Shown: in pieces, positions 44,234 through 53,418 of the stretch | How positions within the stretch are numbered: position 1 is the first letter of the stretch | Layout of the letters: each line of letters starts with the position of its first letter | Assembly: GCF_002008315.2 (NCBI RefSeq) | Contig: NZ_MVDG02000001.1 | Location: 310,001 to 374,000, forward strand | Reading direction: 5' to 3' | Source of the DNA: Arthrobacter sp. KBS0703 | Lineage (GTDB): Bacteria > Actinomycetota > Actinomycetes > Actinomycetales > Micrococcaceae | DNA length: 64,000 bases | Position numbers and translations under genes: made by a program | The notes under the pieces: model-generated | The model's input: the letters and a program-made list of their open reading frames with translations, nothing else | The model's database searches: none | Told to the model about the DNA's origin: nothing

Positions 44234-45312
44234 GACTGAAGCCTAGGCACCGTCATGACTGCGGGCCACCGGCGCGGCCGCGTATGTGGAAAAACGGGCG
44301 ACTCGCCGGATTACCGCGGCTCGTTGCAGGCCGTGATCCGGTACAGGGCGCGGACGCCGTCGGACGCGATCTTTTCAAAGCCCAGCCCGGTGGGCACATT
44401 GTAAAAGCCCGGCCATCGCTTCAGGCTGGCGCTGCCGTGCGCCGAGCCTGGCGAGTCCTCATAGAAGTGCGTGGCGCCGACCTTGAGCACGGCCTCGCAG
44501 ATGGACTTGTCAGTCCGCAGCCGGTTGAAGCCGGTGCGGAGCAGTTCCTTGGCCGCACTCCCGGCCGTCGGGGCGCCCAGCTGCGTGTACACCACATGCC
44601 GTCCGGTGAGGGTGTAGAAGTAGGTTTCGCCGTTGAACGGGTCGCCGATCACCACGGCGTTGGCCGGAAGCATCGCACCGGCGCGCTCGATGAAGGCCTG
44701 CTCGCCCTTGGAGAGGACGCCGGATCCGGGCTTGTCGGAGACCACGTAGTTCTGTGCGGCCACCGCCACGCGCTCCACCGACCGGTAGCTCCCCGATCCC
44801 CAGTAGATTCCGCAGATCAGGACGGCAACGGGCAGGGCGACGAGCATTGACGCAACAGGCCACCTGCCGCCGGTTCGGGCAGAGGTCAGCCGCGCTGACA
44901 CCGCACGTCTGGCTGCCCTCGCGGCCACGGCGACAGCCAGGGCCGCCAGCAGGCTCCCTGTCATGGCGATGAAGGGGGCGATCCTCTGCGTGTCCTTGTA
45001 CCAGAAGCCGGTCAGCCACCGTAGCCCGTTCTCGGGTCCGGCGGCCAGCACATAGAGTGCCACAAACGCGAGCCAGGAGATGGCGAGCGGCCTCGCCTCC
45101 CGGACAAAGACGGCAACAGCCGCGCCGACGATCACCAGCAGCCCAACCGCGAGGTTGAAATCGTCCGGGGCTGGCGGGGAGAGCGCCGGAAACCGCGGAA
45201 GGTCGAAGAACGCAAGGTCCAATGAATCCGGGATTTCGGCCCGCACCGCCCGCCGGTAGGCCATCACGCCCGCCAGCAGCCGGGAGTTGGCCAGTGCTGA
45301 ATAGGCCGCCAC

Positions 45313-45350
45313 CTGTCTCTTATACACATCTAGATGTGTATAAGAGACAC
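45313..45350. other. Nextera junction adapter (artefact)
   Basis: Double mosaic end with the last base changed from G to C, inside the DUF6541-like gene. Confidence 0.96.
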
Positions 45351-45419
45351 GGCCGCCGCAGCGCCGGCACGCCGGCGACGGCGGCGTGCTGCCCGCACCA
45401 GCAGCGGCAGCAGGCGCGC

Positions 45420-45457
45420 CTGTCTCTTATACACATCTAGATGTGTATAAGAGACAG
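45420..45457. other. Nextera junction adapter (artefact)
   Basis: Complete 38-base double mosaic end, 69 bp from the previous one, in the same gene. Confidence 0.97.
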
Positions 45458-46382
45458 GGCAAAGACGGCACTCGGGTGCGCGGCGACGCAGCCGCCAAGG
45501 AGCGCGGCCGCGAGGACGGCGAGGAGGACCAGCTCCCTGGCCTGCCTTCCGACCTGCTCGTTAGCGGTCAGGCGCCGAAGGAGAACCACCGTCACCGCCA
45601 GGGTGGCCGGGACCAGTGCTGTGGCGAGACCGTTGGGCCACTGGCCGCTGCGGAGGAGCTGAGAGAAGGGAAAGCTGACGAACGAGGCCCCGATCAGCGG
45701 CGTCAGTGCCCAGGCCGCAGGGTGCCGCGGCAGGACGACGGAGGCCAGGAACGTGAGGCCGATCGGCCAGATCATGCCGCCGATGACGATTGAGGACAGG
45801 TTGGCTGCTTCCGATACGCTGCCCGGGACGAGCGCCACCGCGCTGTGCCAGCCCGCCGGGTAGTACGTGGGCGGGCCGGCGCCGAATATCGGGGCCACGC
45901 CCCACGGGGTGGCGCTGCCGGATTCCTGGATCCACCTCAGGACGTTCAGGTGGAAGATCGGGTCCCAGCCCTGCGAGGCCGTGGCGGGGTCGCCGATTCC
46001 GCGGAGCAGCGCCAGGCAGGTCACCGCGGAACCCATCGCTACGCCCGCGACGATGGCAATTTTCGCCGGCCAACCGAGGCCGGCGGGCGACAGGGGTGTG
46101 CGGAAGCCGAACCGGCGCCCTGCCAGCCAGGCGGCCAGGATGGGCGGCACAGCAATGACGGCGGCCGTGGCGGCGTTCCAGGGTACGCCCGCGGCGTCCG
46201 CCAGGAAGGATCCGGCGAGGAAGACCAGCAGGGTGATGGCCGGACTGAGGGCGGTGGCTGCCGGCCAGCCGGGCTTCAGCGGCAGGAGCACCAGAAGCCC
46301 GGGCAGGAAAAATGCGGCGACAAGGAGGACAACGGTCAGAGCATGTGGAAGCAGCTCAACAAGCCAATGGAGCATGGGCGTG

Positions 46383-47588
46383 TCAGCGCGCTCCGGGCCG
46401 GATCTTGTTCCTCAGCGGAGCGGCCACGGCTTTGTTGAAAAGCTTGGCGGCGCCGGCTGTCAGGGATCCGGTCTGGCCGGTCAGCGGCGGATAGATCCCT
46501 CCGGCCTCGGCGCGTTTCTGCGCCACGAGTGCAGGCAGGGCGTCCCGCAGGGATCCGCGCTGCTGCGGGATCCCTGGATAGTCGCTGTCCAGGGCAAGCG
46601 GCCAGCCGCTTCCCAGCGCGGTCAGCGACTCGTGCTTGACGTCGTAGTACCCCTTCTTCATGCCGACGGCGACTCCGCGGGCCCCCGCGGCGGCTGCCAG
46701 CAGGTGGAAGTGGAACCGGCTGGTCACCCAGGTCTGGTTTTCGGACAGCGGGAGGCCGTGTTCCCAGATGTGCAGGAACGGCAGGAACCGTGCTTCCGGG
46801 ATGAGATCGGCAAGCCGGTCGTAGGCCGCGCGGTCAGCGCCGGGGATGGCCTCGACGTAATAGGCCTTGGTTCCCTCGCCGGCCGCCTTTTCAACGGCGT
46901 CCCTTGCGATGTTCACGGCTGCCTCGAACCGTTCCGGATCGGCGGTGTCGCTTTGGATGCAGACGTAGAGGCCCGGTTCGGCTGCACCACGCGCGATTTC
47001 GTCGGCCGCGCCGAGGAACGCATCATCCAGACCTTGGGTGATGCCGTAGGCCGTGGCGCCCGCTTCGTCCCGGGCAGTGACGTGCGTGAACCCCTGGAAC
47101 AGCGGCATCTCGGCCGGGGCTGAAGTCAGCAGCGGCATGAGACCCTGGCCGGTCGCGATGAGGCGGGCGCCGGTCAGGCCGTGGACGGCGCGCATGGCCA
47201 CTACCAGACCGGCGTGGTGGGACCAGTTCTCGTTGATGAAGCCGCCGCCGATGAGGTGCAGGGATTCGGCTTCCCGCAGTTTGAGCAGGCCAAGGTCGTA
47301 GGACGGGGAGCCCAGTCCGGTAACCCGCGCCCTGATAGTTTCCGCGGCGGCGTCGAGCGGCATGTCGGCGGTGTCGTGCACCAGCCGCCACAGCGTGTTG
47401 GTGACGCGCAGGCGCGGATGCAGTCCTTCGAACAGGATCTGGGCGAGGCCGGGCTGGGGGCAGTCAAGCCAGACGTCGGCGTCGGGCCGTTCCGCCGCCA
47501 GGTATTTCAGCCAGGCGGCGGCGATGAACTCGTCGCCGAAATTGGGGTTGCCCGAAGGGCCGATCAGATAAATGGGGCCCGGCTGCAT
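46383..47588 (-). CDS. Polysaccharide pyruvyl transferase family protein
   Basis: Transfers pyruvate ketals to surface glycans in characterised relatives. 401 residues, start ATG 47588. The family opening YLIGPSGNPNFGDEFIAAAWLKYL and HLIGGGFINENWSHHAGLV, then ARLIATGQGLMPL, a middle ARDEAGA, and a C-terminal SRFHFHLLAAAAGARGVAV match PS_pyruv_trans (PF04230). The membrane gene follows after seven bases, suggesting a cell-wall or capsule operon. Confidence 0.87.
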   Translation of the reverse strand: MQPGPIYLIGPSGNPNFGDEFIAAAWLKYLAAERPDADVWLDCPQPGLAQILFEGLHPRLRVTNTLWRLVHDTADMPLDAAAETIRARVTGLGSPSYDLGLLKLREAESLHLIGGGFINENWSHHAGLVVAMRAVHGLTGARLIATGQGLMPLLTSAPAEMPLFQGFTHVTARDEAGATAYGITQGLDDAFLGAADEIARGAAEPGLYVCIQSDTADPERFEAAVNIARDAVEKAAGEGTKAYYVEAIPGADRAAYDRLADLIPEARFLPFLHIWEHGLPLSENQTWVTSRFHFHLLAAAAGARGVAVGMKKGYYDVKHESLTALGSGWPLALDSDYPGIPQQRGSLRDALPALVAQKRAEAGGIYPPLTGQTGSLTAGAAKLFNKAVAAPLRNKIRPGAR

Positions 47589-47667
47589 GTTGACGACTAT
47601 ATCGCCCCGCGGGCGGGGAAGGTGCTCTCGGCGGCAGCGGCCCGAGGATGATGACGCGCCCCGGACG

Positions 47668-47706
47668 CAGGAACCCCGCCGCGGCAGTGCCGCGGCGGGG
47701 TTCCTG
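47668..47706. terminator. Two-way terminator downstream of katA
   Basis: CAGGAACCCCGCCGCGGC pairs perfectly with GCCGCGGCGGGGTTCCTG, three-base loop. It separates katA from the head of the pyruvyl transferase operon on the same strand. Confidence 0.8.
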
Positions 47707-47722
47707 TCAGGCGGAAAGGCTG

Positions 47723-49231
47723 TTAGCCGATCTTGTTTGCGGCCTCAGCGTCAGAGCTGGGGCCGGCGGGGGCTGCGCCCAGGTTGGCACGGAGCTTGGC
47801 GCCGAGTTCGGCGTCCACGTTGGTCCAGTACTGGATGGCGCGTTCCTTGATGCCCGGGCTCTTGACGCCGCCCACGGCGCCGGTGATGGTCTCCAGCAGG
47901 CGGGCCTTCTCGCCGTCGTTGAACACCTCGCGGTACAGCGCGCCGGCCTGGACGAAGTCGCCGTCCTCTGCGTGCAGGGAGTGCGCGGCGAGCGTCAGCG
48001 CGCCGTCGTTCTCCCAGCCGCCGGCCGGGCTCTGCGGCTCAACGGCAGCCGGACCGCCCACCGAGTTGGGGGCGTAGACCGGAACGGACGGGGCGTTGAA
48101 GTGGTAACGCCCGGCGCCGTCCTGGCTGTAGTTGTTGACCTGGTTCTTCGGCTGGTTCACCGGGATCTGGGCGTGGTTGGTGCCCACGCGGTAACGGTGT
48201 GCGTCAGCGTAGGAGAAGATGCGGGCCTGCAGCATCTTGTCCGGCGAGGCGGCGATGCCCGGGACGAAGTTCGACGGCGCGAAGGTGGCCTGCTCGATCT
48301 GCGCGAAGTAGTTCTCCGGGTTCCGGTTCAGCTCCATGGTGCCCACCTTGATCAGCGGGTAGTCAGCGTGCGGCCACACCTTGGTGAGGTCGAACGGGTT
48401 GAAGCGGTAGGTCTTGGCGTCCTCGTACGGCATGACCTGGACGTGCAGGTCCCAGGAGGGGAAGTTGCCGGCGGCGATGTTTTCCTGCAGGTCGCGGATG
48501 TAGAAGTCCGCGTCCGAGCCCGCCAGCGCCTCTGCTTCGTCGCCGGTCATGGACTTCACGCCCTGGTTGGACTTGAAGTGGTACTTGACCCAGAAGCGCT
48601 CGCCCTCGGCGTTGATCCACTGGTAGGTGTGCGAGCCGTAGCCCTGCATTTCGCGCCAGGAAGCGGGCAGGCCGCGGTCGCCCATGAGCCAGGTGACCTG
48701 GTGCGCGGACTCGGGGGAGAGGGTCCAGAAGTCCCACTGCATGTCGGCGTCGCGGAGGTGCGTGCCCGGGAGGCGCTTCTGCGAGTGGATGAAGTCCGGG
48801 AACTTGATGCCGTCGCGGATGAAGAACACCGGGGTGTTGTTGCCGACGAGGTCGTAGTTGCCCTCGGAGGTGTAGAACTTGACGGCGAAGCCGCGGGGAT
48901 CGCGCCAGGTGTCGGGGGAGCCGTTCTCGCCGGCGACCGACGAGAAGCGGATCAGCATCCCGGTCTCCACGCCCGGCTGCAGGAACGCGGCCTTGGTGTA
49001 CTTGGAGACGTCCTCGGTGGCCTTGAAGGAGCCGAATGCGCCGCCACCCTTGGCGTGCACCACACGCTCCGGGACACGCTCGCGGTTGAACTGGGCCAGC
49101 TTCTCGACCAGGTAGTGGTCGGTCAGGATGATGGCGCCGTCGGCACCGGTTGCCTGGGAGTGGGCGTCGGACGTGACGGGAGCGCCGGACTGTGTCGTGG
49201 ACACGGCGGGCGCAGAGATGTTCGAAGTCAT
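47723..49231 (-). CDS. katA: Monofunctional haem catalase
   Basis: Breaks hydrogen peroxide into water and oxygen. 502 residues, the small-subunit clade length. The distal histidine is in [13 protein letters not shown], the asparagine in [14 protein letters not shown], and the proximal tyrosine in [17 protein letters not shown] 49231 has AGGAGAAAG upstream. The Fur-family gene is 26 bases upstream on the same strand, so furA-katA is likely an operon under the palindrome at 49741. It also sits in the same genome region as the secreted peroxidase, but not in one operon. Confidence 0.95.
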   Translation of the reverse strand: MTSNISAPAVSTTQSGAPVTSDAHSQATGADGAIILTDHYLVEKLAQFNRERVPERVVHAKGGGAFGSFKATEDVSKYTKAAFLQPGVETGMLIRFSSVAGENGSPDTWRDPRGFAVKFYTSEGNYDLVGNNTPVFFIRDGIKFPDFIHSQKRLPGTHLRDADMQWDFWTLSPESAHQVTWLMGDRGLPASWREMQGYGSHTYQWINAEGERFWVKYHFKSNQGVKSMTGDEAEALAGSDADFYIRDLQENIAAGNFPSWDLHVQVMPYEDAKTYRFNPFDLTKVWPHADYPLIKVGTMELNRNPENYFAQIEQATFAPSNFVPGIAASPDKMLQARIFSYADAHRYRVGTNHAQIPVNQPKNQVNNYSQDGAGRYHFNAPSVPVYAPNSVGGPAAVEPQSPAGGWENDGALTLAAHSLHAEDGDFVQAGALYREVFNDGEKARLLETITGAVGGVKSPGIKERAIQYWTNVDAELGAKLRANLGAAPAGPSSDAEAANKIG

Positions 49232-49257
49232 CTTTCTCCTATTTTCTTGATTACTTA

Positions 49258-49725
49258 TCAGTTGCGTTCAGAAGGAAGTTTTTGGGCCCGCTGGCAGTCC
49301 CCGCAGATGCCCTGGTACATCACATCGGCGATCTGGATGGTCATGGGATGGGAATCCTCGTTCCAGTGCGGGGTCAGGCATGGTGCGTGGCCGACAGCGC
49401 AGTCGACGTCCTCCACCCGGCCGCAGCTGATGCAGATGGCGTGGTGGTGGTTGTCACCGACTCGCGTTTCATACAGGGCGGGGGAGTGCGGGGGTTCGAA
49501 CCGGCGCAGCATGTGCAGGTCGGTGAGGTCGCCCAGCACCACGTAGACGGACTGGGCGGTCAGCTCCGGGAGCTCCTCGCGCGCCGCGGACAGGATGCTT
49601 TCTGCCGGGGAGTGGGGGTGATGCTCGACGGCGGCCAGCACCGCCAGCCGCTGTTTGGTCACCCGGCGGCCGTGGGCGCGCAGGGCCGCGGCCCATGCTT
49701 CGTGGCTCTCCGGGTGCTCCGTCAT
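49258..49725 (-). CDS. Fur-family regulator (catalase repressor type)
   Basis: 155 residues from ATG 49725; a TTG at 49737 is the only earlier start. The winged helix [26 protein letters not shown]...[22 protein letters not shown] is followed by the dimer/metal domain with [18 protein letters not shown] and CGDCQ, giving two CxxC zinc-site pairs. Its position just upstream of katA matches FurA/CatR/PerR-type regulators that control catalase in response to peroxide or iron. A 25-bp palindrome directly upstream suggests autoregulation. Confidence 0.88.
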   Translation of the reverse strand: MTEHPESHEAWAAALRAHGRRVTKQRLAVLAAVEHHPHSPAESILSAAREELPELTAQSVYVVLGDLTDLHMLRRFEPPHSPALYETRVGDNHHHAICISCGRVEDVDCAVGHAPCLTPHWNEDSHPMTIQIADVMYQGICGDCQRAQKLPSERN

Positions 49726-49740
49726 GGTTCCATTCAACCA

Positions 49741-49765
49741 CTTATTTTGACTAGATCACAATAAG
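49741..49765. promoter_or_regulatory. Fur/PerR-type operator
   Basis: TTATTTTGA-CTAGA-TCACAATAA (49742-49764), with one extra C/G pair outside, is an almost perfect inverted repeat. It is AT-rich in a very GC-rich region and lies 16 bases before the fur-like ATG. It probably governs the fur-katA operon, and perhaps the divergent MFS gene. Confidence 0.75.
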
Positions 49766-49801
49766 GCTGGGCTAAGTTCCCTGCGAGGCTAGAGTTGCCG
49801 G

Positions 49802-51073
49802 GTGGGGAAACTACTGGCCGACATCACTCCGCTGCGCGAAAGCCCGACCTTCCGCAGGCTCTGGGCCGGCTCGGCGATCTCCAACATCGGAAGCCAGTTG
49901 ACGCTGGTGGCCGTCAGCCTGGAGGTCTACCGGCTGACCCACGACAGCCTCTATGTGGGGCTGCTGAGCATCTTCGCACTGGTTCCGCTGGTGGTCGGCG
50001 GGCTACTGGGCGGCTCGATTGCCGACTCGCACGACCGCCGCCAGGTGGCCCTCTTTTCGTCCTCGGTAATGTGGGCGGCCGTGGGCGGACTGGCCCTCCA
50101 GGCCTGGCTGCAGGTGGGGAACGTCTGGCTGCTCTACGCGCTGGTGGCCGTGCAGAGCGGCGCCCAGGCCATTAACCAGCCGGCCCGCAGCGCCATCATT
50201 CCCGTCCTGGTCCGCAAAGAACTCCTCCCGGCGGCGAACGCGCTCAGCATGGTCACGTTCGGGCTGGCCATGACGGCAGGTCCGCTGCTGGCCGGGGTGC
50301 TCGTTGCCACGGTCGGATTCGGCTGGACCTACACCCTGGACCTGGTGAGTTTCGCGTTCGCCTTCTGGGCGCTCCTGAGGCTTCCGGCCATGCCGCCCGG
50401 CAAGGAGGCGGGCCGGGCGGGGCTGCGGTCGGTGGTCGAGGGCTTCCGGTTCCTGGGCACCCGCCCCAACCTGCGCATGACGTTCGTCATCGACCTCGTG
50501 GCCATGATTCTTGCCCAGCCGCGGGCGCTGCTGCCTGCCGTGGGCGCCCTCATGGTGGGAGGCGGCGAAACCACAGTGGGCATCCTGCTGGCCTCCACGG
50601 CCGTCGGCGCCTTCCTGGCAGGGCTGTTTTCCGGGCCGCTGGGCGGCGTCCGGCGGCAGGGGAGCGCCGTGGTCTGGTCCGTCATGGGGTGGGGAGCATC
50701 CATCGCGGCGTTCGGACTGGTGGTGGTCCTGGCCGGGAGGTCGGGCGCAGAGGGCGTCACGGCCTGGCTGGTTCCCGCCGCATTGTGCTGTGGCCTGGCC
50801 GGCATCGCGGATTCCGTCAGCGCCGTTTTCCGCACCACCATCCTGCAGTCAGCCACGCCCGACCACCTGCGCGGCCGCCTGCAGGGCGTCTTCATCGTGG
50901 TGGTGGCAGGCGGTCCCCGGGTGGGCGACATGTTGGCCGGCGGCGGCACTAAAATTCTAAGTGAGGGCTGGGTCCTGCTGATCGGCGGCCTCCTGTGCAT
51001 CGTGGTTGCCTGGGCGGCGGCGCGTTGGCAGTCCGGCTTCTTGAAGTACGACGCCGGGAACCCGGTTCCGTAG
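49802..51073 (+). CDS. MFS transporter, EntS-like
   Basis: 423 residues with 12 helices. The opening ITPLRESPTFRRLWAGSAISNIGSQLT, the NQPARSAIIPVLVRKELLPAANAL segment, and DHLRGRLQGVFIVVVAGGPRVGD are typical of the EntS/MFS_3 group, whose characterised member exports enterobactin. GTG 49802 lies eight bases after a TAGAGT -10 box (49788), so it may be leaderless. It is divergent from the Fur-type gene across a 76-bp gap with the Fur box, which hints at iron or peroxide control. Confidence 0.82.
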   Translation: MGKLLADITPLRESPTFRRLWAGSAISNIGSQLTLVAVSLEVYRLTHDSLYVGLLSIFALVPLVVGGLLGGSIADSHDRRQVALFSSSVMWAAVGGLALQAWLQVGNVWLLYALVAVQSGAQAINQPARSAIIPVLVRKELLPAANALSMVTFGLAMTAGPLLAGVLVATVGFGWTYTLDLVSFAFAFWALLRLPAMPPGKEAGRAGLRSVVEGFRFLGTRPNLRMTFVIDLVAMILAQPRALLPAVGALMVGGGETTVGILLASTAVGAFLAGLFSGPLGGVRRQGSAVVWSVMGWGASIAAFGLVVVLAGRSGAEGVTAWLVPAALCCGLAGIADSVSAVFRTTILQSATPDHLRGRLQGVFIVVVAGGPRVGDMLAGGGTKILSEGWVLLIGGLLCIVVAWAAARWQSGFLKYDAGNPVP

Positions 51074-51120
51074 CGACGCCGGCGGAGTCGGGACCGACGT
51101 CACGAACTGTGGAGGCGAAA

Positions 51121-51990
51121 GTGCACAATCACTACAACGGCCTGAAAACCGCGGCGCTGTTCGGTGTGCTGTGGGCGGTGCTGTTGGGCCTGGGCGCCCT
51201 GATCGGCGTCAATTCCCGCAGCGCGGCACCCATCTGGATCATGGCGCTGATCGGCATCGCAACCACCGCCTACGGGTATTGGAACAGCGACAAGATCGCG
51301 CTGAGGGCCATGCAGGCCTACCCGGTGTCCCAGGCCCAGGCCCCGGAGCTGTACGAGATAGTGGGGGAACTCTCCGCCCGCGCCAATCAGCCGATGCCCC
51401 GCATCTATATCTCGCCCACCCCGGCGCCCAATGCCTTCGCCACGGGCCGGAACCCGCAGAACGCCGCCGTGTGCGTCACCGAGGGAATCCTTCAGATGCT
51501 CACCCCGCGGGAGCTCCGCGGCGTGTTGGGCCACGAGCTCATGCACGTCTACAACCGCGACATCCTGACATTATCGGTGGCAGCTGCCGTGGCCGGCGTG
51601 ATCACCTCCGTGGGCCAGATGCTGCTGTTCTTCGGCGGCGGTGACCGCCGCAACTCGAACCCCCTTGCCCTCATCGCCATGGCCCTGCTGGCACCGCTCG
51701 CGGCGTCACTGATCCAGGTGGCCATCTCGCGCACCAGGGAGTACGACGCCGACGAGGACGGTTCGCAGCTGACCGGCGACCCGCTGGCGCTCGCCTCCGC
51801 CCTGCGCAAGATCCACCAGGGCGTCCAGCTGGCACCGCTGCCGCAGGACCAGAAGCTGGTCAACACCTCGCACCTGATGATCGCGAATCCGTTCCGCGGC
51901 GGCGGCATGAGCCGGCTGTTCGCCACCCACCCGCCCATGCAGGACCGGATCGCCCGGCTGGAGCGGATGGCGGGAAGGCCGCTCGGCTGA
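51121..51990 (+). CDS. htpX: HtpX-type membrane zinc metalloprotease
   Basis: Degrades misfolded membrane proteins. 289 residues from GTG 51121 (GGAGGCGAAA upstream). Two N-terminal helices (about 10-55), the zinc motif HELMH at 138-142, then a hydrophobic pair, and the third-ligand segment SRTREYDADEDG. It follows the MFS gene by 47 bp, possibly co-transcribed. Confidence 0.93.
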   Translation: MHNHYNGLKTAALFGVLWAVLLGLGALIGVNSRSAAPIWIMALIGIATTAYGYWNSDKIALRAMQAYPVSQAQAPELYEIVGELSARANQPMPRIYISPTPAPNAFATGRNPQNAAVCVTEGILQMLTPRELRGVLGHELMHVYNRDILTLSVAAAVAGVITSVGQMLLFFGGGDRRNSNPLALIAMALLAPLAASLIQVAISRTREYDADEDGSQLTGDPLALASALRKIHQGVQLAPLPQDQKLVNTSHLMIANPFRGGGMSRLFATHPPMQDRIARLERMAGRPLG

Positions 51991-52011
51991 GCGCCGCCGT
52001 CGTACTTCCTG

Positions 52012-52117
52012 CTGGCGACGCGCGACTCACCTGGCGACGCGCAAATGACCTGGCGCGGCCGGAATAACCGTAGCGAGGGGCAACATGCGCGTGGCTAGGC
52101 CAGCTGCGCGTCGCCAG
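52012..52117. repeat. CTGGCGACGCGC direct and inverted repeats
   Basis: CTGGCGACGCGC at 52012-52023 and 52031-52042, and the inverted GCGCGTCGCCAG at 52106-52117. The whole may fold into a large stem between the convergent htpX and yajQ genes. Confidence 0.65.
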
Positions 52118-52144
52118 GGGGGGGTGCGCGTCAGGCGGCGCGCC

Positions 52145-52636
52145 TTAGCTGCGGAAGTTGACGAACTGCAGGTCCGCCTCGTCAAAGTCCTTGAGCAGCG
52201 CCATGGTGGCTTGGAGGTCGTCGCGGGACTTGGAGGTCACGCGGAGCTCGTCACCCTGGATCTGCGACTTGACGGACTTCGGGGCTTCGTCGCGGATCAG
52301 CTTGTTGATCTTCTTGGCCAGATCCTGCGCGATGCCTTCCTTGATGGTGGCCTCCAGCCGGTATTCCTTGCCGGATGCGTAGGGCTCGCCCGTGTCCAGC
52401 GACTTCAGCGAAATCCCGCGGCGGATGAGCTTTGACTGCAGCACGTCCAGGACAGCCAGGACGCGTTCCTCGGAGTTCGCCTTCATCAGGATCTTCTCGC
52501 CGCTGAAATCGACCTCGGCGCCGACACCCTTGAAGTCATACCGCTGGGCCAGTTCCTTCTGCGCCTGGTGCAGCGCGTTCGCAACCTCCTGCTTGTCTAC
52601 CTTGCTTACGACGTCGAATGTGGACTCGCCTGCCAT
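52145..52636 (-). CDS. YajQ family nucleotide-binding protein
   Basis: 163 residues, start ATG 52636 with AAAGGAG upstream. The full family pattern is visible: STFDVVSKVDKQEVANAL, RYDFKG, a VDFSGEKI segment, KIINKLIRDE-like KINKLIRDEAPKSVKSQIQGDELRVTSKSRDDLQ, and DLQFVNFR at the end. Some members bind cyclic di-GMP; the role in actinobacteria is unknown. Confidence 0.9.
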   Translation of the reverse strand: MAGESTFDVVSKVDKQEVANALHQAQKELAQRYDFKGVGAEVDFSGEKILMKANSEERVLAVLDVLQSKLIRRGISLKSLDTGEPYASGKEYRLEATIKEGIAQDLAKKINKLIRDEAPKSVKSQIQGDELRVTSKSRDDLQATMALLKDFDEADLQFVNFRS

Positions 52637-52840
52637 GATTCTCCTTTTGCTGGTGGGTGCTTCGCCCGGGCCGTGCGGGGCCCGGGCAGGCGCCTGAATA
52701 TCTGGATTCCAGCGTAGTACGGTTGGCGCTGATGTGAAGTTGCCGCGGCATTCACAGTTCACTCACAGCGGAGGCGAGGCGGGAACGAAGCTTCTGCGCG
52801 CAAAGTTGTAGGAGTTGGAAGCCGCTCCGAAAGGAAAGCA

Positions 52841-53095
52841 ATGACCCACAAGGCCGCCCGCTACGTCACCCGATCCACGTCCGCAGCCGCAGTAACCATC
52901 GCCGCCGCCGCATCGTCTGTGGCCGCAGCCGCAGTGGCGGCATCCATTATTCTCAGCCCCGTGGCCGACTCATCGTCCAGGCTCGAAGGCGTGCACGCCG
53001 ACCTCCAGCGGGCGGTGCAGCTGAACCAGATCACCGAGGACCAGGCCGTCCGGTTCGAGGCTAAACTCGCCGGTCGCATCCTCGGAGAAGCCTGA
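52841..53095 (+). CDS. Small secreted or anchored hypothetical protein, 84 residues
   Basis: ATG 52841 with GAAAGGAAAGCA upstream, so translation is well supported. Residues 12-40 form an Ala-rich hydrophobic segment (signal or anchor). The tail LEGVHADLQRAVQLNQITEDQAVRFEAKL looks helical, like a short coiled coil. I do not recognise the family. tRNA-Tyr follows after about 115 bp. Confidence 0.65.
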   Translation: MTHKAARYVTRSTSAAAVTIAAAASSVAAAAVAASIILSPVADSSSRLEGVHADLQRAVQLNQITEDQAVRFEAKLAGRILGEA

Positions 53096-53209
53096 ATTCC
53101 GGGCTGTTTGTGCCCTTCGTGCCTCGATTCGATTCTTGGGCGGAAGTTCTGTAAGGTTGTCTTGCCGCGGTGCTGAAACAACAATGCGGTGATCTTCTTT
53201 TTGAAGTTC

Positions 53210-53291
53210 GGCAGATTACCCGAGCGGCCAAAGGGGGCTGACTGTAAATCAGCTGGCAACGCCTACGGGGGTTCGAATCCCTCATCTGCCA
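53210..53291 (+). tRNA. tRNA-Tyr (GTA)
   Basis: The acceptor GGCAGAT pairs with ATCTGCC. The anticodon arm is CTGACTGTAAATCAG with anticodon GTA. It has a long class-II variable arm and the T loop GTTCGAATCC. There is no encoded CCA. A strong terminator follows at once. Confidence 0.97.
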
Positions 53292-53298
53292 CGTTTTG

Positions 53299-53337
53299 AA
53301 AAACCTCCGGAACCTACTGGTTCCGGAGGTTTTTTGT
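53299..53337 (+). terminator. Rho-independent terminator of tRNA-Tyr
   Basis: AAAACCTCCGGAACC pairs with GGTTCCGGAGGTTTT around TACT, followed by TTTTTT. Confidence 0.92.
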
Positions 53338-53418
53338 TTCTCGCTTTCGGTCGGGGAGCGGGCGCGGTCAGGCCGGTTACTGTCGCGCGGGCGGTCCGGC
53401 CGGCTACTGGTGGCAACC

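Larger units (their letters stand above)
44311..46375 (-). pseudogene. Large polytopic membrane protein (DUF6541-like), broken by two adapters
   Basis: The N-terminal part (46375 to 45458) begins MLHWLVELLPHALTVVLLVA and contains GWDPIFHLNVLRWIQESG and PAGWHSAVALVPG, a glycosyltransferase-like membrane fold seen in actinobacterial DUF6541 proteins. A 69-base middle piece (45351-45419) lies between two adapters. The C-terminal part (45312 to 44311) has four helices and an extracytoplasmic domain ending PANAVVIGDPFNGETYFYTL... and YRITACNEPR. About 650-700 residues are expected. It starts seven bases after the pyruvyl transferase gene, so the two form an operon for surface polysaccharide. Confidence 0.78.

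Noticed and set aside
9667..45457. Real Tn5/IS50 insertions or a native transposon family
   Set aside because: No transposase or resistance payload lies between the ends; the ends are joined directly, no 9-bp target duplications are visible, and the sequence is the commercial adapter.
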